From the NCBI GenBank assembly GCA_964404765.1, contig CAYOLL010000010.1, positions 1 to 64,000 on the forward strand: 64,000 nucleotides of DNA. Reading direction: 5' to 3'. Shown here in pieces: positions 25,655 to 35,660 of the stretch. The translations under genes and the position numbers were made by a program. The notes beneath the pieces were generated by a model that saw nothing but the letters and a program-made list of their open reading frames with translations, searched no databases and was not told the origin of the DNA. Source of the DNA: CAYOLL01 sp964404765 [NCBI: uncultured Gemmatimonadota bacterium] (GTDB lineage: Bacteria; 4572-55). The first letter of the stretch is position 1. Each line of letters starts with the position of its first letter.

Positions 25655-27382
25655 ATGAAACGATTCACCTTATCCATCACGGTTCTGTTTACCCTGCTGT
25701 TGACGACCCAATTGCTGTGGGCCCAATCGGCCAAGATCAGCTTCCAGGGCGTGCTGCGCGACAATGTCGGCCGCTCCGTGGCCGACGGCACGTACGCGCT
25801 GACCTTCAAGTTCTACACCGCCGCTACCGGCGGGACGCAAGTCGGCTCCAACATCGCCAAGAACGTGACCGTCGAAAACGGCGTCTATTCGGTCATCTTA
25901 GACAGCACGGATTTGACCGGCATTCCGTTCAACGCCGATTATTTTGTGGCCGTGGTCTATAACGGCGTGGAGTTCCCGACCCGCGGCGATCTGACCGCAT
26001 CGCCCTATGCCATGTCGCTGCTTGGCACCAGCAACATTTTTCCCGGTAGTGGCAGTGTGGGCATCGGTATCACCAACCCGACTTTTGACCTGTGTATTGG
26101 TGACAATGACACGGGTATTGATCAGCTCAGCGACGGCGTTTTGGCTATCAAGACCAATAATACCCAGCGGATCCGCATCAACTCCAACGGCAATGTGGCC
26201 ATCGGCGCAAACACCACGCCGGCCATTGATCTGGCTATCGGCGATGACAACTCCGGTTTGAATTTTACCTCCAACGACAGTCTGGGCATTTATACCAACG
26301 GCGTGGAGCGGATGCGCTTTGACAGCAGCGGTAAGGTTGGTATTGGCACAAATGCCCCATCCACTCGGCTGCACTTTAAAGGCACGACAGCCACCGACGC
26401 CGTATTCTTTCTGGAGCCGGGTGATTGGAACGGCGCCGGCGATTATGCCGAAATCCGCTTTGGCGATACCTCGCATTACATTCGCGCCGAGCATAGCACC
26501 GGCATGACTTTTCACGACACGGATCGGTTTTATTTTAGCGGCTCCCGTGTGGGCATCGGCACCAACGATCCCCAGGCGATGCTTGATGTGCGGGGTACCA
26601 ACGTCAATTGGAATCATGGTGCAAATGCCGACCAGTATTATTACGACGGTCAATCCAACGATAATAACGCGAGTACAAATGTGGTAGCTTATTTTGATAA
26701 CTGGATTATGATCAAAAACGGTCTGATTGCCGCTCAATCCCCAACCCTATCCGATGCTAGGGCCAAGGTGATTATCGGGCAAAGCCATTCGGATGCCGAT
26801 TTGAAAAAACTGCAGCAAATTAAGGTCACGGATTTTCGCTGGATTGATAAATCCCTTTGCGGCGACAAGGTTCAAAAGAAGGTCATTGCTCAAGAGTTGA
26901 AAGAAGTCTATCCCGAAGCGATTACGTATGTCGAGAAGGCCATTCCGAATGTATATGAAAATGCCGCCGATTTTCAGTATAACGCGGACAACCGGCTGCT
27001 GACGATCACGACAACCAAGCGGCACGGGTTTGTTGCCGGGGACTTTGTTGACATCTATGTTGACGCCGGCGATTTGAGCAAGACCGAAGTTAAAGAAATC
27101 ATCTCCGAAAACACCTTTGCCGTCTCGTGCGAACACAAGCCAAAAGGCGTCTTCGTCTATGGCAAATGGGTCAATGACTTTCACATCGTTGATTACGACG
27201 CCATTGCCATGCTCAACGTCAGCGCCACGCAGGAGCTGGCCCGCGAGAATGAAGCGCTCAAGGCCAAAGTCACTGCGCTGGAAGCGAAAGTGGCCGAACT
27301 GGAGCAACTGAAGACGCGCTTTGCCCAAGTCGAAGCCATGTTGAAACAGCAACCCGCTGTTAAACAAACCAGCCTCCACTAA
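25655..27382 (+). CDS. Secreted tail-fibre-like protein with S74 intramolecular chaperone (module 1)
   Basis: The 575-residue protein has a signal peptide (ends near LLWAQ), an N-terminal beta domain of about residues 25-125, then repeats of the type VGIGTNxPxxxLxxxG (about 130-310) like those in trimeric fibres, and a C-terminal endosialidase-type chaperone (S74) module starting at about residue 366 (LSDARAKVIIG, then VIAQELKEVYPEA). The S74 residue pair at its start is the usual self-cleavage site in phage fibres. A beta insertion (about 435-530) splits the S74 module, and the end is a coiled coil (ENEALKAKVTALEAK). AAAGGAGG precedes the start. It sits 57 bp before the giant protein gene, as its relative does at 38124, so they form a conserved pair. 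Confidence 0.82.
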   Translation: MKRFTLSITVLFTLLLTTQLLWAQSAKISFQGVLRDNVGRSVADGTYALTFKFYTAATGGTQVGSNIAKNVTVENGVYSVILDSTDLTGIPFNADYFVAVVYNGVEFPTRGDLTASPYAMSLLGTSNIFPGSGSVGIGITNPTFDLCIGDNDTGIDQLSDGVLAIKTNNTQRIRINSNGNVAIGANTTPAIDLAIGDDNSGLNFTSNDSLGIYTNGVERMRFDSSGKVGIGTNAPSTRLHFKGTTATDAVFFLEPGDWNGAGDYAEIRFGDTSHYIRAEHSTGMTFHDTDRFYFSGSRVGIGTNDPQAMLDVRGTNVNWNHGANADQYYYDGQSNDNNASTNVVAYFDNWIMIKNGLIAAQSPTLSDARAKVIIGQSHSDADLKKLQQIKVTDFRWIDKSLCGDKVQKKVIAQELKEVYPEAITYVEKAIPNVYENAADFQYNADNRLLTITTTKRHGFVAGDFVDIYVDAGDLSKTEVKEIISENTFAVSCEHKPKGVFVYGKWVNDFHIVDYDAIAMLNVSATQELARENEALKAKVTALEAKVAELEQLKTRFAQVEAMLKQQPAVKQTSLH

Positions 27383-27414
27383 GAAATGACATTTCTCCAA
27401 GAAATGTCATTTCT
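27382..27414. repeat. 33-bp palindrome (family D), intergenic copy
   Basis: AGAAATGACATTTCT, a 3-base spacer and AGAAATGTCATTTCT make a 33-bp palindromic repeat starting at the last base of the fibre stop codon. Identical copies occur at 32638-32670 and 53183-53215, both translated within genes. Here it would form a hairpin between the fibre and giant-protein cistrons. Confidence 0.85.
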
Positions 27415-27438
27415 ACCACCCCTAAAACGGAGGTTAGC

Positions 27439-30400
27439 ATGAAAAATCGGAAATATTTTTTTGACTGGCGGCTCTGGCTAATCACGGCCATACTGCTTCT
27501 GAGCGCGACCCCGGTCCTGGCCCAGAGCGGCGCGCCGGCGGACAACCGCTTTATCCTGGTCAACTGCGCCATTACGGCCACCAAGACCAACACCAACACG
27601 CTGACGCTGACGATCGGGCAGCCGATGGTCACCAACCTCGGCTTTTCCACGACGGGCAGCAGCGAGCTGGGCTTTTGGGCGCAGCTCAAGATGCAGCCTA
27701 TCAGTCCATTGATATTTGCCACCGACGGGGCTTATCCCGACAAGGTCGTGGTCAGTTGGGAAGAGGACGCGCTGAGTCCGTCGGCGCAGAACGGCTTTAA
27801 AATCTTCCGCGAAGGCAGCTTGCTGGCTACTGTCGGTTATAACGTGACCGAGTATCAGGATTTTAACGTCATGGCCGGAAAGTTCTATCAATACAAAGTT
27901 TTGTCTATTAATCAATACGGCGAAGGGCCGACTGGCGACGACATCGGCTTTGTCAACCCGAATGGCACCGTCACCGGACAGGTAAAGACCCAGAATGGCC
28001 GGGCCGTGCCCGGTTCAAACGTCAGCCTGACGCCGTTGGTGGGCAATGCGCTGCAATTTGACGGGGTGAATGATTATGTGGACTCGCCGGCCTTGATCCA
28101 ATTTGGTAAAGCCGACTTTACCATCGAAGCCTGGATCAAGACGACCGCCACTGTCGCCCAGGGCATTCTGACCAAAAATGACGCCGATACCACGTGGGAA
28201 GCGGGCGAAAAGTCGTTCTATCTGACTAACGGCGGCGTGCCGCAATTCGTCGGTTTTGGCAACAACTTTATCAAAGGCACGACCGCGGTGAATGACGGCG
28301 CGTGGCATCATCTGGCCGTGGTGTGGGATTACAGCAGCGGCACAAGCGGCACGGGCAAAATCTATGTGGACGGGCAGAACAATACCAACACCGGCACGAC
28401 CAACTATGCCGCTACCAACAATGATGTGTCCGGGCATACCATTAAAGTGGGCGGGAAAAACGGCGGTACCGAGGCGCCCAACTATTTCTCCGGCAGCATT
28501 GACGAAATACGCCTCTGGAATACGGCCCGCACGATTGACGAAATCCAGACCTACATGAGCCGCAGTCTGAGCGGCAGCGAGGTCGGTCTGGCGGCCAACT
28601 ATCCCTTTAACGAGGGCCTGAGCAGCATTGCCTTTGACCTGACCGCCAACAGTTATGACGCCAAAATCGTTGGTCCGGCCTGGACCAGCGACAAAGCCCC
28701 GGTCTATTACGTCGGCACCACCGATGACGACGGCAACTATCAAATCAACGGCATCAATTACGGTTCCGGCACGACCTTTACGGCCACGCCGTCGCAGGTC
28801 ACGCCGATTAACTCTTATTCGTTGAGTTTGGACGGCACGGATGATTATGTGGTGATCGCCCATGACGACCGACTGGAGCCGGAGTCCTTCACCATCGAGT
28901 TGTGGGCTAAGACCAATATCACCAACAAGCTGATGACCGTGCTGGACAAGCGCAAGAATAATAGCGGCGTCTTGCAAGGCTATACGATTCAATTAGGCAA
29001 CACCGGCCAGATTCGCGGCGGGCTGGGCAACGGCGCCAGTTGGAATCTGCTCAGCGGCTCCACCTGGGCGGCTAATGTGTGGCATCATGTGGCCCTGGTC
29101 TACGACGTCACGGCTGCTCAGCTTATGTTTTATGAAGATGGCCAGCTTAAAAATCAAACCACCGTCACCGATCCCCTCTATGATTCCACCCGCAATCTGG
29201 AACTTGGAGCGACGTTGAAGGACGGGCCGGTTGCCGAGGCCTTTAGCGGCAATCTGGACGAAATCCGTATCTGGAAAATCGCCCGCAGTCAAGACGATAT
29301 TCAACTCACCATGAGCAATATTTTGAACGGCGATGAGGCCGGGCTGGTTGCCTATTATCCCTGCAACGAAGGCAGCGGCGATATTGTGTCCGATATCAGC
29401 AATGACGGCGACAGCGGCACGCCGTCTATTACCGGCGCATTGATGAACGTAGATACCGGTACGGTTTGGTCAACGAATTCGGCTAATCCCGAAACGGTCG
29501 AACACGAATTTTCGCCGCAAACCCGTGTGGTCACCCTGACGCCGAGCAATACGGCGGTCAACAATGTGGATTTTACCGATCTGACCCAGATTCCCGTGTC
29601 CGGTTTTGTGCGCTTTGAAGGCACGTTGTGCTTTGAGGAAAACGTGGAGATTTTGGTGGACGGTTCGTCGTACAATCCCAAAATTTTTACCGACGAAAAC
29701 GGCAGTTTTGTGGCCGAATTTGAGCCGGGCACAAGCCATCGCCTGACGCCCGTTTTGGCCGGTCACACCTTTAATCCGGCCTTTTGGGATGTGACCAATT
29801 TGGTTGCGCCCAAGGCCGGGCTTGTCTTCCGCGATCAAACCCTGCGTACGCTGACGGTCAAGGTTTACGGTGGCACGCCGCTATGCAATATCCCGCTGAT
29901 TCCGTCGAGCGGCAACCTGTCCATCACGGTCGGCACCAACCCGTCTTGTTATGAAATCACCCAAAATCTGACTTCGGGCACAAGCAAAACTTTCACCAAT
30001 CTGCCCGCGTACAATTTTGTCGTGACGGTTGCGCATCCCGACGGCAATATTACGTTTGACGGGCAGCAAGTGGATTTGACTACCGGAAATGATACGCTCA
30101 GTTTTGAATATCACGCGCCGATTCAAGTGGCCATCACTGGCTTAAGCACGCCGGGTGGAGGCTGCACGAACTTCACGGGTCCATCGGGTGAAGCATTGAC
30201 CGCTGCGCCCATTTTGGAGCAGGCCGGGCAATATGCCTTGAATTTTTCAATCTTTGAAAATTACACGCCGTATGGCGGCAACTGCGCGGTGGACACCGGC
30301 TATGTGATTGTCAGCAACAGTGTCGCCGACAAACCGGACACGACCATTTATTTCGGTAACGGCACGGTCACTAATTATCACTTTACCGTCGGTGATCCCA

Positions 30401-33400
30401 ATTTGCTGAGCGGTGGCGATCATCCCTACCAAAAATCGCTGCAAGTGACCGGTTACGAACTTGTACAAAGCGCGGAGGACAGTTCGTGGACATCGGGCCG
30501 CTCGGGTTCGGACATCGAATGGCTCTATGTGCAGGGTGATCGGCTGCGCGGCGACAATTTTGTCACGATGAAGACGCATGACATGCCCATGTTCGTTCTG
30601 CGCGACCCGCCCGGCGATAAAAGCTATTCCTATCTGCTCCGCAACAATGCAACCTCCACCACCAAGCGTTTTCTGTTCGATTGGACCGAGGAGTTCGGTT
30701 ACGAAGGCACGTCCTACCGTGGTCCGGACGTCTCAATCGTTGTGCCGTTGGTTGGCAATCTACTTGAGACGGATATGGATCTAAACATGGATGCCTCATT
30801 GGCGTTTACTGTGAAACGCTCGTCACGACATGAGGTAACCATCGGAATGTCCGCTACAGAACACTTTCGCACGTCGGATAATGAAACCAATTCTATCGGT
30901 GGCAAAAATCTGGGGGATGTCTTTGTCGGCCTCGGTTTCAATTTAAAGGTGAGCGAGACGGACCAACTGCGCTGGAATGAAAATACGTGCACCCTGAGCA
31001 AGGGCAGCGGCTTTTCCATCACCGATTTAAACATCGCCGGCGGTTACATTTATTCCGAACATCACATTTTGAATACCCTGCTGCCCCATTTGCAGGAACT
31101 CTACTGCGCCACGACGCCGGACAGTTGCGGTCTTACCGCTCCGGCCGATACGGCACTGCTTGGCCAATTGACCGATGCCCAGATTGACATTCTGTCGGAA
31201 ATGAGAAATTGGATTGATTTACTCAAATACAATGCCGACTCGCTCAAAACATATAAGGATGAAGATCTGGCCGGGCATCTAATCAATGGCAATCTGTCCT
31301 CCGTTTCCTTTGACGGTGGCAGCGGCGGTTACAACTACGAGGTCACCAACACCCGCCACGAACTCCTGGAAACGGAAACCATCGCCACGTTGACCAGCAA
31401 CAACGGTATTCAAACCGGCATGAAGTTTGTCGGCCTGGGCGGTAGCGATAAGATTTGGTTTAAAGATATAACCACCTATTCCCTTCCGGCTAATTTTGGA
31501 ACAGGGGGCGATGGCGGGGAAGCACAGCTTTACGCCTTGCAAGCGCTGCTGACTTTGCGAACCGCGCTTTATATCTATACTCAGCCCTTTCAGTATTATG
31601 CGTTAATTTCCGACCCTCATTACGGCGGCGTTTGGGGGACCGTTGCGTTGATCAGCGCCGGATGGGCGGTTGCTACATCTGCTTATGGCAACGGTATCGG
31701 TTGGTGGTTAGCGCCGAGCTTCCGCACCGGCACCGGCGAAACTTCTGAATTCACAACCAAAGGTTTTCATCTGGAAGACAACGATCTGGGCGACGCCTTT
31801 TGGGTGAATGTTTATGATGACGGCGTGTTTGGCACCTATTTCAAACTTGTGGCCGGCCAATCCTCCTGTCCCTGGGAAGCGGGCACGGCCAAGCGTGAAG
31901 ACCCGGCGTTGAGTGTTTCGCCGGCAATTCAAACGGAAGTCCTGCCGGACGAACCGGCTGTCTTTATCCTGAATTACGGCAATACGAGTGAGACCGATGA
32001 AGACCGCTGGTATCAGGCGCGCGTCTTGCAAACCTCCAATCCGGGCGGGGCGGAAGTCAGACTCAACGGCGAATGGATCAGCAGCGGGATGCCCTTATTT
32101 CTGCCGGCCGGGCAAAATACGCCCGGCGTCCTGTCGGTCTATCGCGGGCCGGACGCTTATGAGCACGAGAATATCAAAATCGTGCTCGAATCGTTGTGCG
32201 AGTTCAATCTGGCGCAGCAGGGCCTGAACAACGGCTCGCCCTTTATCGCGGACACGATCACGGTCAGCGCTTTCTACAAACGCCCCTGCACCGAGGTGCA
32301 AATCACCAATCCCGGCGACGGCTGGATCGTTGAAGAAGCCAACAACGACACGCTCTGGCTGACCGTGCAAGGCTACGAACTGAACGGCCTGTTCAACGAC
32401 ATCAAGCTGCAATATCGCCCGCTGAACGCGCTGGCCGGAGGCCGGGCGGCAATTAGCAATGAAGAATTAGGAATTAAGAATTTGAATTCCACCTCGTTCC
32501 CAAACTCTGTTTGGGAACGCAATTGGGCCGGAAACTCTGTTTCCGCTCTTGAGCTAAGTTCTGAGAATGCCATTGACGGCAAACAGAGTTTGCCGGACAC
32601 TGGCGTTCCCAAACCGGAGTTTGGGAACGAGGATGCCAGAAATGACATTTCTCCAAGAAATGTCATTTCTATCGACGGCGACGATCCGTCCCCGCAGGCC
32701 GACACCTGGATCAACTTCCGCACCATCACCTACGCCGAATTGCAAGCGCAATTCAATACTTACGGCGTGACCTACATCATCCTGCCGTGGGATGTGAAGA
32801 ATCTGGATGACGCGGCCTACGAGATTCGCGCCGTAACGACCTGCACTTCGGCGGCCAATATCGCCGGCACCTCGGCGGCGCTGAACGGTCTGCTGGAACG
32901 CCATGCCCCGGCCATTCACGGCAACCCGCAGCCGGCCGACGGCGTGCTAACCATCGGCGAAGAAATCTCGGTCACCTTCAACGAGCAGATCAACTGCGCC
33001 CGCCTGATCGAGGCCATGAGCGATACGCTGGCCAACATCGGCATTTACATTACCGACATGGGTTTTCCCGGCGGCTTGCTGGGCATTGACTACACCTGTT
33101 ACGAGAACAAAATTATCTTCGAGCCTGCGCCCGGTTTCGATACCTGGTACATCGAAAATCGGACCTTGCGCGCGTCCATTGCCGGTGTGCGCGATCTGTA
33201 TGATAATCCCATGGATGAACGGGCCGATTGGGAATTCTGGGTCAACCGCAACCCGCTGGCCTGGTCCGGCGGCGATGTGACGGCCTCAAAATATGAGGAC
33301 GAAACGGTGACTATTACCCGGCAGATCGTCAATAACGGCAGTTCACCCATGAGTTTCGACTTTATTGACTTGACGCCGAATCCGGGTCGCGCCGCGATTC

Positions 33401-35139
33401 AACCGGCCGATTGGCTGACCGTCTCGCCCACGAGCGGCACGGTCAATCCCGGCACGGCCAAAACGATCACGTTGACGTTTGATACCGGCATGACCGGCGG
33501 GCAATACGCCGATACGCTGATCGCCCGCACGACTTTGGGTGATGAAGCGATTTTGGTGGATTTTTCCAACATTTGCTACGCCCCGGCCTGGAGCGTCGCG
33601 CCGAATCTTTTTGAATATTCCATGACCGTGACGGCGCGGCTGGCCTCTTACACCAGTGTGTCCGATTATGTTACGGTGGCCGCCTTTGTCGGCAACGAAG
33701 TGCGCGGCGTCAGTCGGATCGAATACGTTCCCGCGGTGAACGACACCCTGATTTTTATGACGGTTTACAGCGATCTACAATCGGGCGAAAACGTTTCCAT
33801 CCGTGTCTGGGACGGTTTGGTTTGCTCGAATATGGGTCAGATGGAAAACGCCTTTCCGTTCCAGGCCCAGCAAAATCTGGGCAACGGCAACAGTCCGTTT
33901 ATCGTCAACTTCTCTTCGCAAGTCACGGCGGAGATTGCTCTGACCAATGGTTGGAACTGGTTTTCCTTCAATTTGGGGTTGACCGATATGTCCACCAATC
34001 ACATCCTGAGCGGGATTGCGGGCGTGACCGGTGATTTGGTCAAGAGCCAGACCCAGTTCAGCCAATATGTGAGCGGCAGCGGCTGGATCGGCAGCCTGAC
34101 CGCGCTCAATGCCAGTTCCATGTACATGATCAAGCTGACCAACCCGGCCAATTTTGATTTGATCGGCTATCCGGTCAATCTGTCCACGAACCGCATGGCG
34201 CTGACCAGCGGCTGGAACTGGATTTCCTACCAACCGACAGCCAGCCAGCTCATCAACACCGCATTGAGTTCCTTAAGCGATCGGGCCGTCACCGGCGATC
34301 TGATCAAGAGTCAGTCGCGTTTCTCGCAATATTTGAGCGGGGCCGGCTGGATCGGCAACTTGCAATATTTAACGCCGGGCACGGGCTATATGCTGAAAAT
34401 GACCAACGCCGACACGTTGATTTATCCCGATCCGCCGGCGGCCATGGCGGTTCCGACCGCGACCGCGTCTGAAATTGGCAATTCGCAATCGGCGCCGGCC
34501 AATTGGCAATTCGACCCGGCCCAATTTGAGCACAACATGACCGTCACCGGCACAATTTCCCCCTTCGAAGGGGATGACGTTGCTATCGGCGCGTTTGTCG
34601 GCGATGAATGCCGCGGCATGACCAAGCCGGTTTACATCGAGTCGCTGCAAAAATCGGTTGTGTTTATGATGATTTACAGCAACCAACCGACCGGCGAGAC
34701 CGTGGAATTCCGCCTGCTCAAAGATAGTGAAGAAACCGAGTACGCCGTGGATGAAACTGTAAATTTTCAGTCCAATGCATCACTCGGTAACATTGAAGCG
34801 CCTTTTGTCTGGACAACGTCGCCGTTGGGTGTCGAATATCCGGGCGTAGCCGTGCCGATTCATTTTGCGCTGGCCCAAAATCGGCCTAATCCCTTCAGCG
34901 CCCGGACCACGATCCAATACGCCTTGCCGACAACGGCGCATGTGGAAATCGCCATCTACAACGTGGCCGGGCAAAAAGTGCGGACGCTGGTGAATGAGCG
35001 GCAAGCGGCGGGCTATCGCAGCGTCAATTGGGACGGGGCAAATGACGCGGGTGAGCGGGTGCAGTCGGGCGTGTATTTCTATCGGCTGAAGACGGACGCG
35101 GGGTTTGAGGCAACGCGGAAGCTGCTGTTGATCAAATAA
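27439..35139 (+). CDS. Giant secreted surface protein with LamG, FN3-like and C-terminal sorting domains (module 1)
   Basis: The 2566-residue protein has a signal peptide (ends near PVLAQ), an FN3-like segment (about 95-165), two LamG/concanavalin-like domains (about 205-385 and 455-640), carboxypeptidase-regulatory-like beta domains, an unassigned region containing FVLRDPPGDKSYSYL, an Ig-like abnormal-spindle-type segment (SGTVNPGTAKTITLTF), and two GWNWFSFN/GWNWISYQ repeats. The end (about 2473-2566) is a FlgD/Por-type sorting domain (NRPNPFSARTTIQYALP, AGQKVRTLVNE, GVYFYRLK, ending RKLLLIK). Such tails direct export to the cell surface in FCB bacteria, often by type IX secretion. It is a paralogue of 39957-46943. 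GGAGG precedes the start. Binding target unknown; LamG domains usually bind glycans or proteins. Confidence 0.85.
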   Translation: MKNRKYFFDWRLWLITAILLLSATPVLAQSGAPADNRFILVNCAITATKTNTNTLTLTIGQPMVTNLGFSTTGSSELGFWAQLKMQPISPLIFATDGAYPDKVVVSWEEDALSPSAQNGFKIFREGSLLATVGYNVTEYQDFNVMAGKFYQYKVLSINQYGEGPTGDDIGFVNPNGTVTGQVKTQNGRAVPGSNVSLTPLVGNALQFDGVNDYVDSPALIQFGKADFTIEAWIKTTATVAQGILTKNDADTTWEAGEKSFYLTNGGVPQFVGFGNNFIKGTTAVNDGAWHHLAVVWDYSSGTSGTGKIYVDGQNNTNTGTTNYAATNNDVSGHTIKVGGKNGGTEAPNYFSGSIDEIRLWNTARTIDEIQTYMSRSLSGSEVGLAANYPFNEGLSSIAFDLTANSYDAKIVGPAWTSDKAPVYYVGTTDDDGNYQINGINYGSGTTFTATPSQVTPINSYSLSLDGTDDYVVIAHDDRLEPESFTIELWAKTNITNKLMTVLDKRKNNSGVLQGYTIQLGNTGQIRGGLGNGASWNLLSGSTWAANVWHHVALVYDVTAAQLMFYEDGQLKNQTTVTDPLYDSTRNLELGATLKDGPVAEAFSGNLDEIRIWKIARSQDDIQLTMSNILNGDEAGLVAYYPCNEGSGDIVSDISNDGDSGTPSITGALMNVDTGTVWSTNSANPETVEHEFSPQTRVVTLTPSNTAVNNVDFTDLTQIPVSGFVRFEGTLCFEENVEILVDGSSYNPKIFTDENGSFVAEFEPGTSHRLTPVLAGHTFNPAFWDVTNLVAPKAGLVFRDQTLRTLTVKVYGGTPLCNIPLIPSSGNLSITVGTNPSCYEITQNLTSGTSKTFTNLPAYNFVVTVAHPDGNITFDGQQVDLTTGNDTLSFEYHAPIQVAITGLSTPGGGCTNFTGPSGEALTAAPILEQAGQYALNFSIFENYTPYGGNCAVDTGYVIVSNSVADKPDTTIYFGNGTVTNYHFTVGDPNLLSGGDHPYQKSLQVTGYELVQSAEDSSWTSGRSGSDIEWLYVQGDRLRGDNFVTMKTHDMPMFVLRDPPGDKSYSYLLRNNATSTTKRFLFDWTEEFGYEGTSYRGPDVSIVVPLVGNLLETDMDLNMDASLAFTVKRSSRHEVTIGMSATEHFRTSDNETNSIGGKNLGDVFVGLGFNLKVSETDQLRWNENTCTLSKGSGFSITDLNIAGGYIYSEHHILNTLLPHLQELYCATTPDSCGLTAPADTALLGQLTDAQIDILSEMRNWIDLLKYNADSLKTYKDEDLAGHLINGNLSSVSFDGGSGGYNYEVTNTRHELLETETIATLTSNNGIQTGMKFVGLGGSDKIWFKDITTYSLPANFGTGGDGGEAQLYALQALLTLRTALYIYTQPFQYYALISDPHYGGVWGTVALISAGWAVATSAYGNGIGWWLAPSFRTGTGETSEFTTKGFHLEDNDLGDAFWVNVYDDGVFGTYFKLVAGQSSCPWEAGTAKREDPALSVSPAIQTEVLPDEPAVFILNYGNTSETDEDRWYQARVLQTSNPGGAEVRLNGEWISSGMPLFLPAGQNTPGVLSVYRGPDAYEHENIKIVLESLCEFNLAQQGLNNGSPFIADTITVSAFYKRPCTEVQITNPGDGWIVEEANNDTLWLTVQGYELNGLFNDIKLQYRPLNALAGGRAAISNEELGIKNLNSTSFPNSVWERNWAGNSVSALELSSENAIDGKQSLPDTGVPKPEFGNEDARNDISPRNVISIDGDDPSPQADTWINFRTITYAELQAQFNTYGVTYIILPWDVKNLDDAAYEIRAVTTCTSAANIAGTSAALNGLLERHAPAIHGNPQPADGVLTIGEEISVTFNEQINCARLIEAMSDTLANIGIYITDMGFPGGLLGIDYTCYENKIIFEPAPGFDTWYIENRTLRASIAGVRDLYDNPMDERADWEFWVNRNPLAWSGGDVTASKYEDETVTITRQIVNNGSSPMSFDFIDLTPNPGRAAIQPADWLTVSPTSGTVNPGTAKTITLTFDTGMTGGQYADTLIARTTLGDEAILVDFSNICYAPAWSVAPNLFEYSMTVTARLASYTSVSDYVTVAAFVGNEVRGVSRIEYVPAVNDTLIFMTVYSDLQSGENVSIRVWDGLVCSNMGQMENAFPFQAQQNLGNGNSPFIVNFSSQVTAEIALTNGWNWFSFNLGLTDMSTNHILSGIAGVTGDLVKSQTQFSQYVSGSGWIGSLTALNASSMYMIKLTNPANFDLIGYPVNLSTNRMALTSGWNWISYQPTASQLINTALSSLSDRAVTGDLIKSQSRFSQYLSGAGWIGNLQYLTPGTGYMLKMTNADTLIYPDPPAAMAVPTATASEIGNSQSAPANWQFDPAQFEHNMTVTGTISPFEGDDVAIGAFVGDECRGMTKPVYIESLQKSVVFMMIYSNQPTGETVEFRLLKDSEETEYAVDETVNFQSNASLGNIEAPFVWTTSPLGVEYPGVAVPIHFALAQNRPNPFSARTTIQYALPTTAHVEIAIYNVAGQKVRTLVNERQAAGYRSVNWDGANDAGERVQSGVYFYRLKTDAGFEATRKLLLIK
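32440..32670. repeat. Composite of repeats read in frame inside the giant gene
   Basis: Within the coding sequence lie GAAGAATTAGGAATTAAGAA (about 32461), a full family C element at 32493-32631, and the 33-bp palindrome at 32638-32670. The reading frame stays open and they are translated as EELGIKN, then PNSVWERN... and [11 protein letters not shown]. They sit between the LQYRP and WINFRTI segments, exactly where the paralogue at 44213-44380 carries other repeat-derived sequence. Confidence 0.85.
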
Positions 35140-35159
35140 TTCGGAGTTTTATAGAAGTC

Positions 35160-35299
35160 TGTACTAGTCAAATACCATTAGAACACTTTTCCGCGATGTC
35201 ATTCCGGCGTCCTTTTGGCCGGATCTTCTTACAGGAAAACAAGATGCCGGATAAGAGCATTCCGGCATGACAGTGTTCTAAAGGTTGCTGACTAGTACA
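35160..35299. mobile_element. MITE-like palindromic element, family A, copy 2
   Basis: This 140-bp element has TGTACTAGTCAA and TTGACTAGTACA-type ends and is the inverse of copy 1 at 931-1071. It is flanked by AGTTTTATAGAAGTC at 35145-35159 and AGTTTTATAGAAATC at 35300-35314, a 15-bp duplication with one mismatch. It separates the giant gene from its terminator. The region at 57896-57960 is homologous to this terminator region but lacks the element, so it is an internal empty site. Confidence 0.85.
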
Positions 35300-35322
35300 A
35301 GTTTTATAGAAATCCTTGACAG

Positions 35323-35364
35323 GCGGTCGTATGAAAGGTAGCTTTCATACGACCGCTTTTTTTT
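35323..35364 (+). terminator. Rho-independent terminator of the giant gene (module 1)
   Basis: GCGGTCGTATGAAAG at 35323-35337 pairs perfectly with CTTTCATACGACCGC at 35342-35356, followed by eight T residues. The homologous hairpin at 57923-57965 follows the leftover sorting tail. Confidence 0.88.
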
Positions 35365-35501
35365 CGCCTTCCAAAACAGGTTCTTGGTACAAGTTTGTGG
35401 AAAGCGACCGGGGCCGTGGATGTCATTCAGTAGGAATCTTTTTTCAAATTTGCTAACAGCTTGATTTGAAAGCGGTTACTATTGCTCCGCTGCATAAATT
35501 T

Positions 35502-35660
35502 GTGTGAACTTTTCGCGCAGGCCAGACCTCTTTTCGGAGTGGCGTAGCGCGGATAGCTGATCCGCGAACATCCGACGCGGAACGGCTTTCCGCGTTACAC
35601 AAAGTCCACCGTCAGAATATGAAATGCATTCTGTCCGATGACTTAGGTTTAAGTTCACAC
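35502..35660. repeat. Inverted-repeat element with nested hairpins
   Basis: GTGTGAACTT at 35502-35511 is inverted at 35651-35660 (AAGTTCACAC), and the interior contains CGCGGATAGCTGATCCGCG and related hairpins. It lies in the 1-kb stretch without a gene from 35365 to 36170. That stretch also has AGGAATCTTTTTTC and GATTCTTTCAGAATGACA halves of another inverted element at about 35430 and 35693. Confidence 0.55.

Noticed and set aside
28015-28992. Minus-strand frame of 325 codons opposite the giant gene
   Set aside because: It lies opposite LamG codons, has no recognisable family or ribosome site, and the plus-strand gene is continuous with clear domains.
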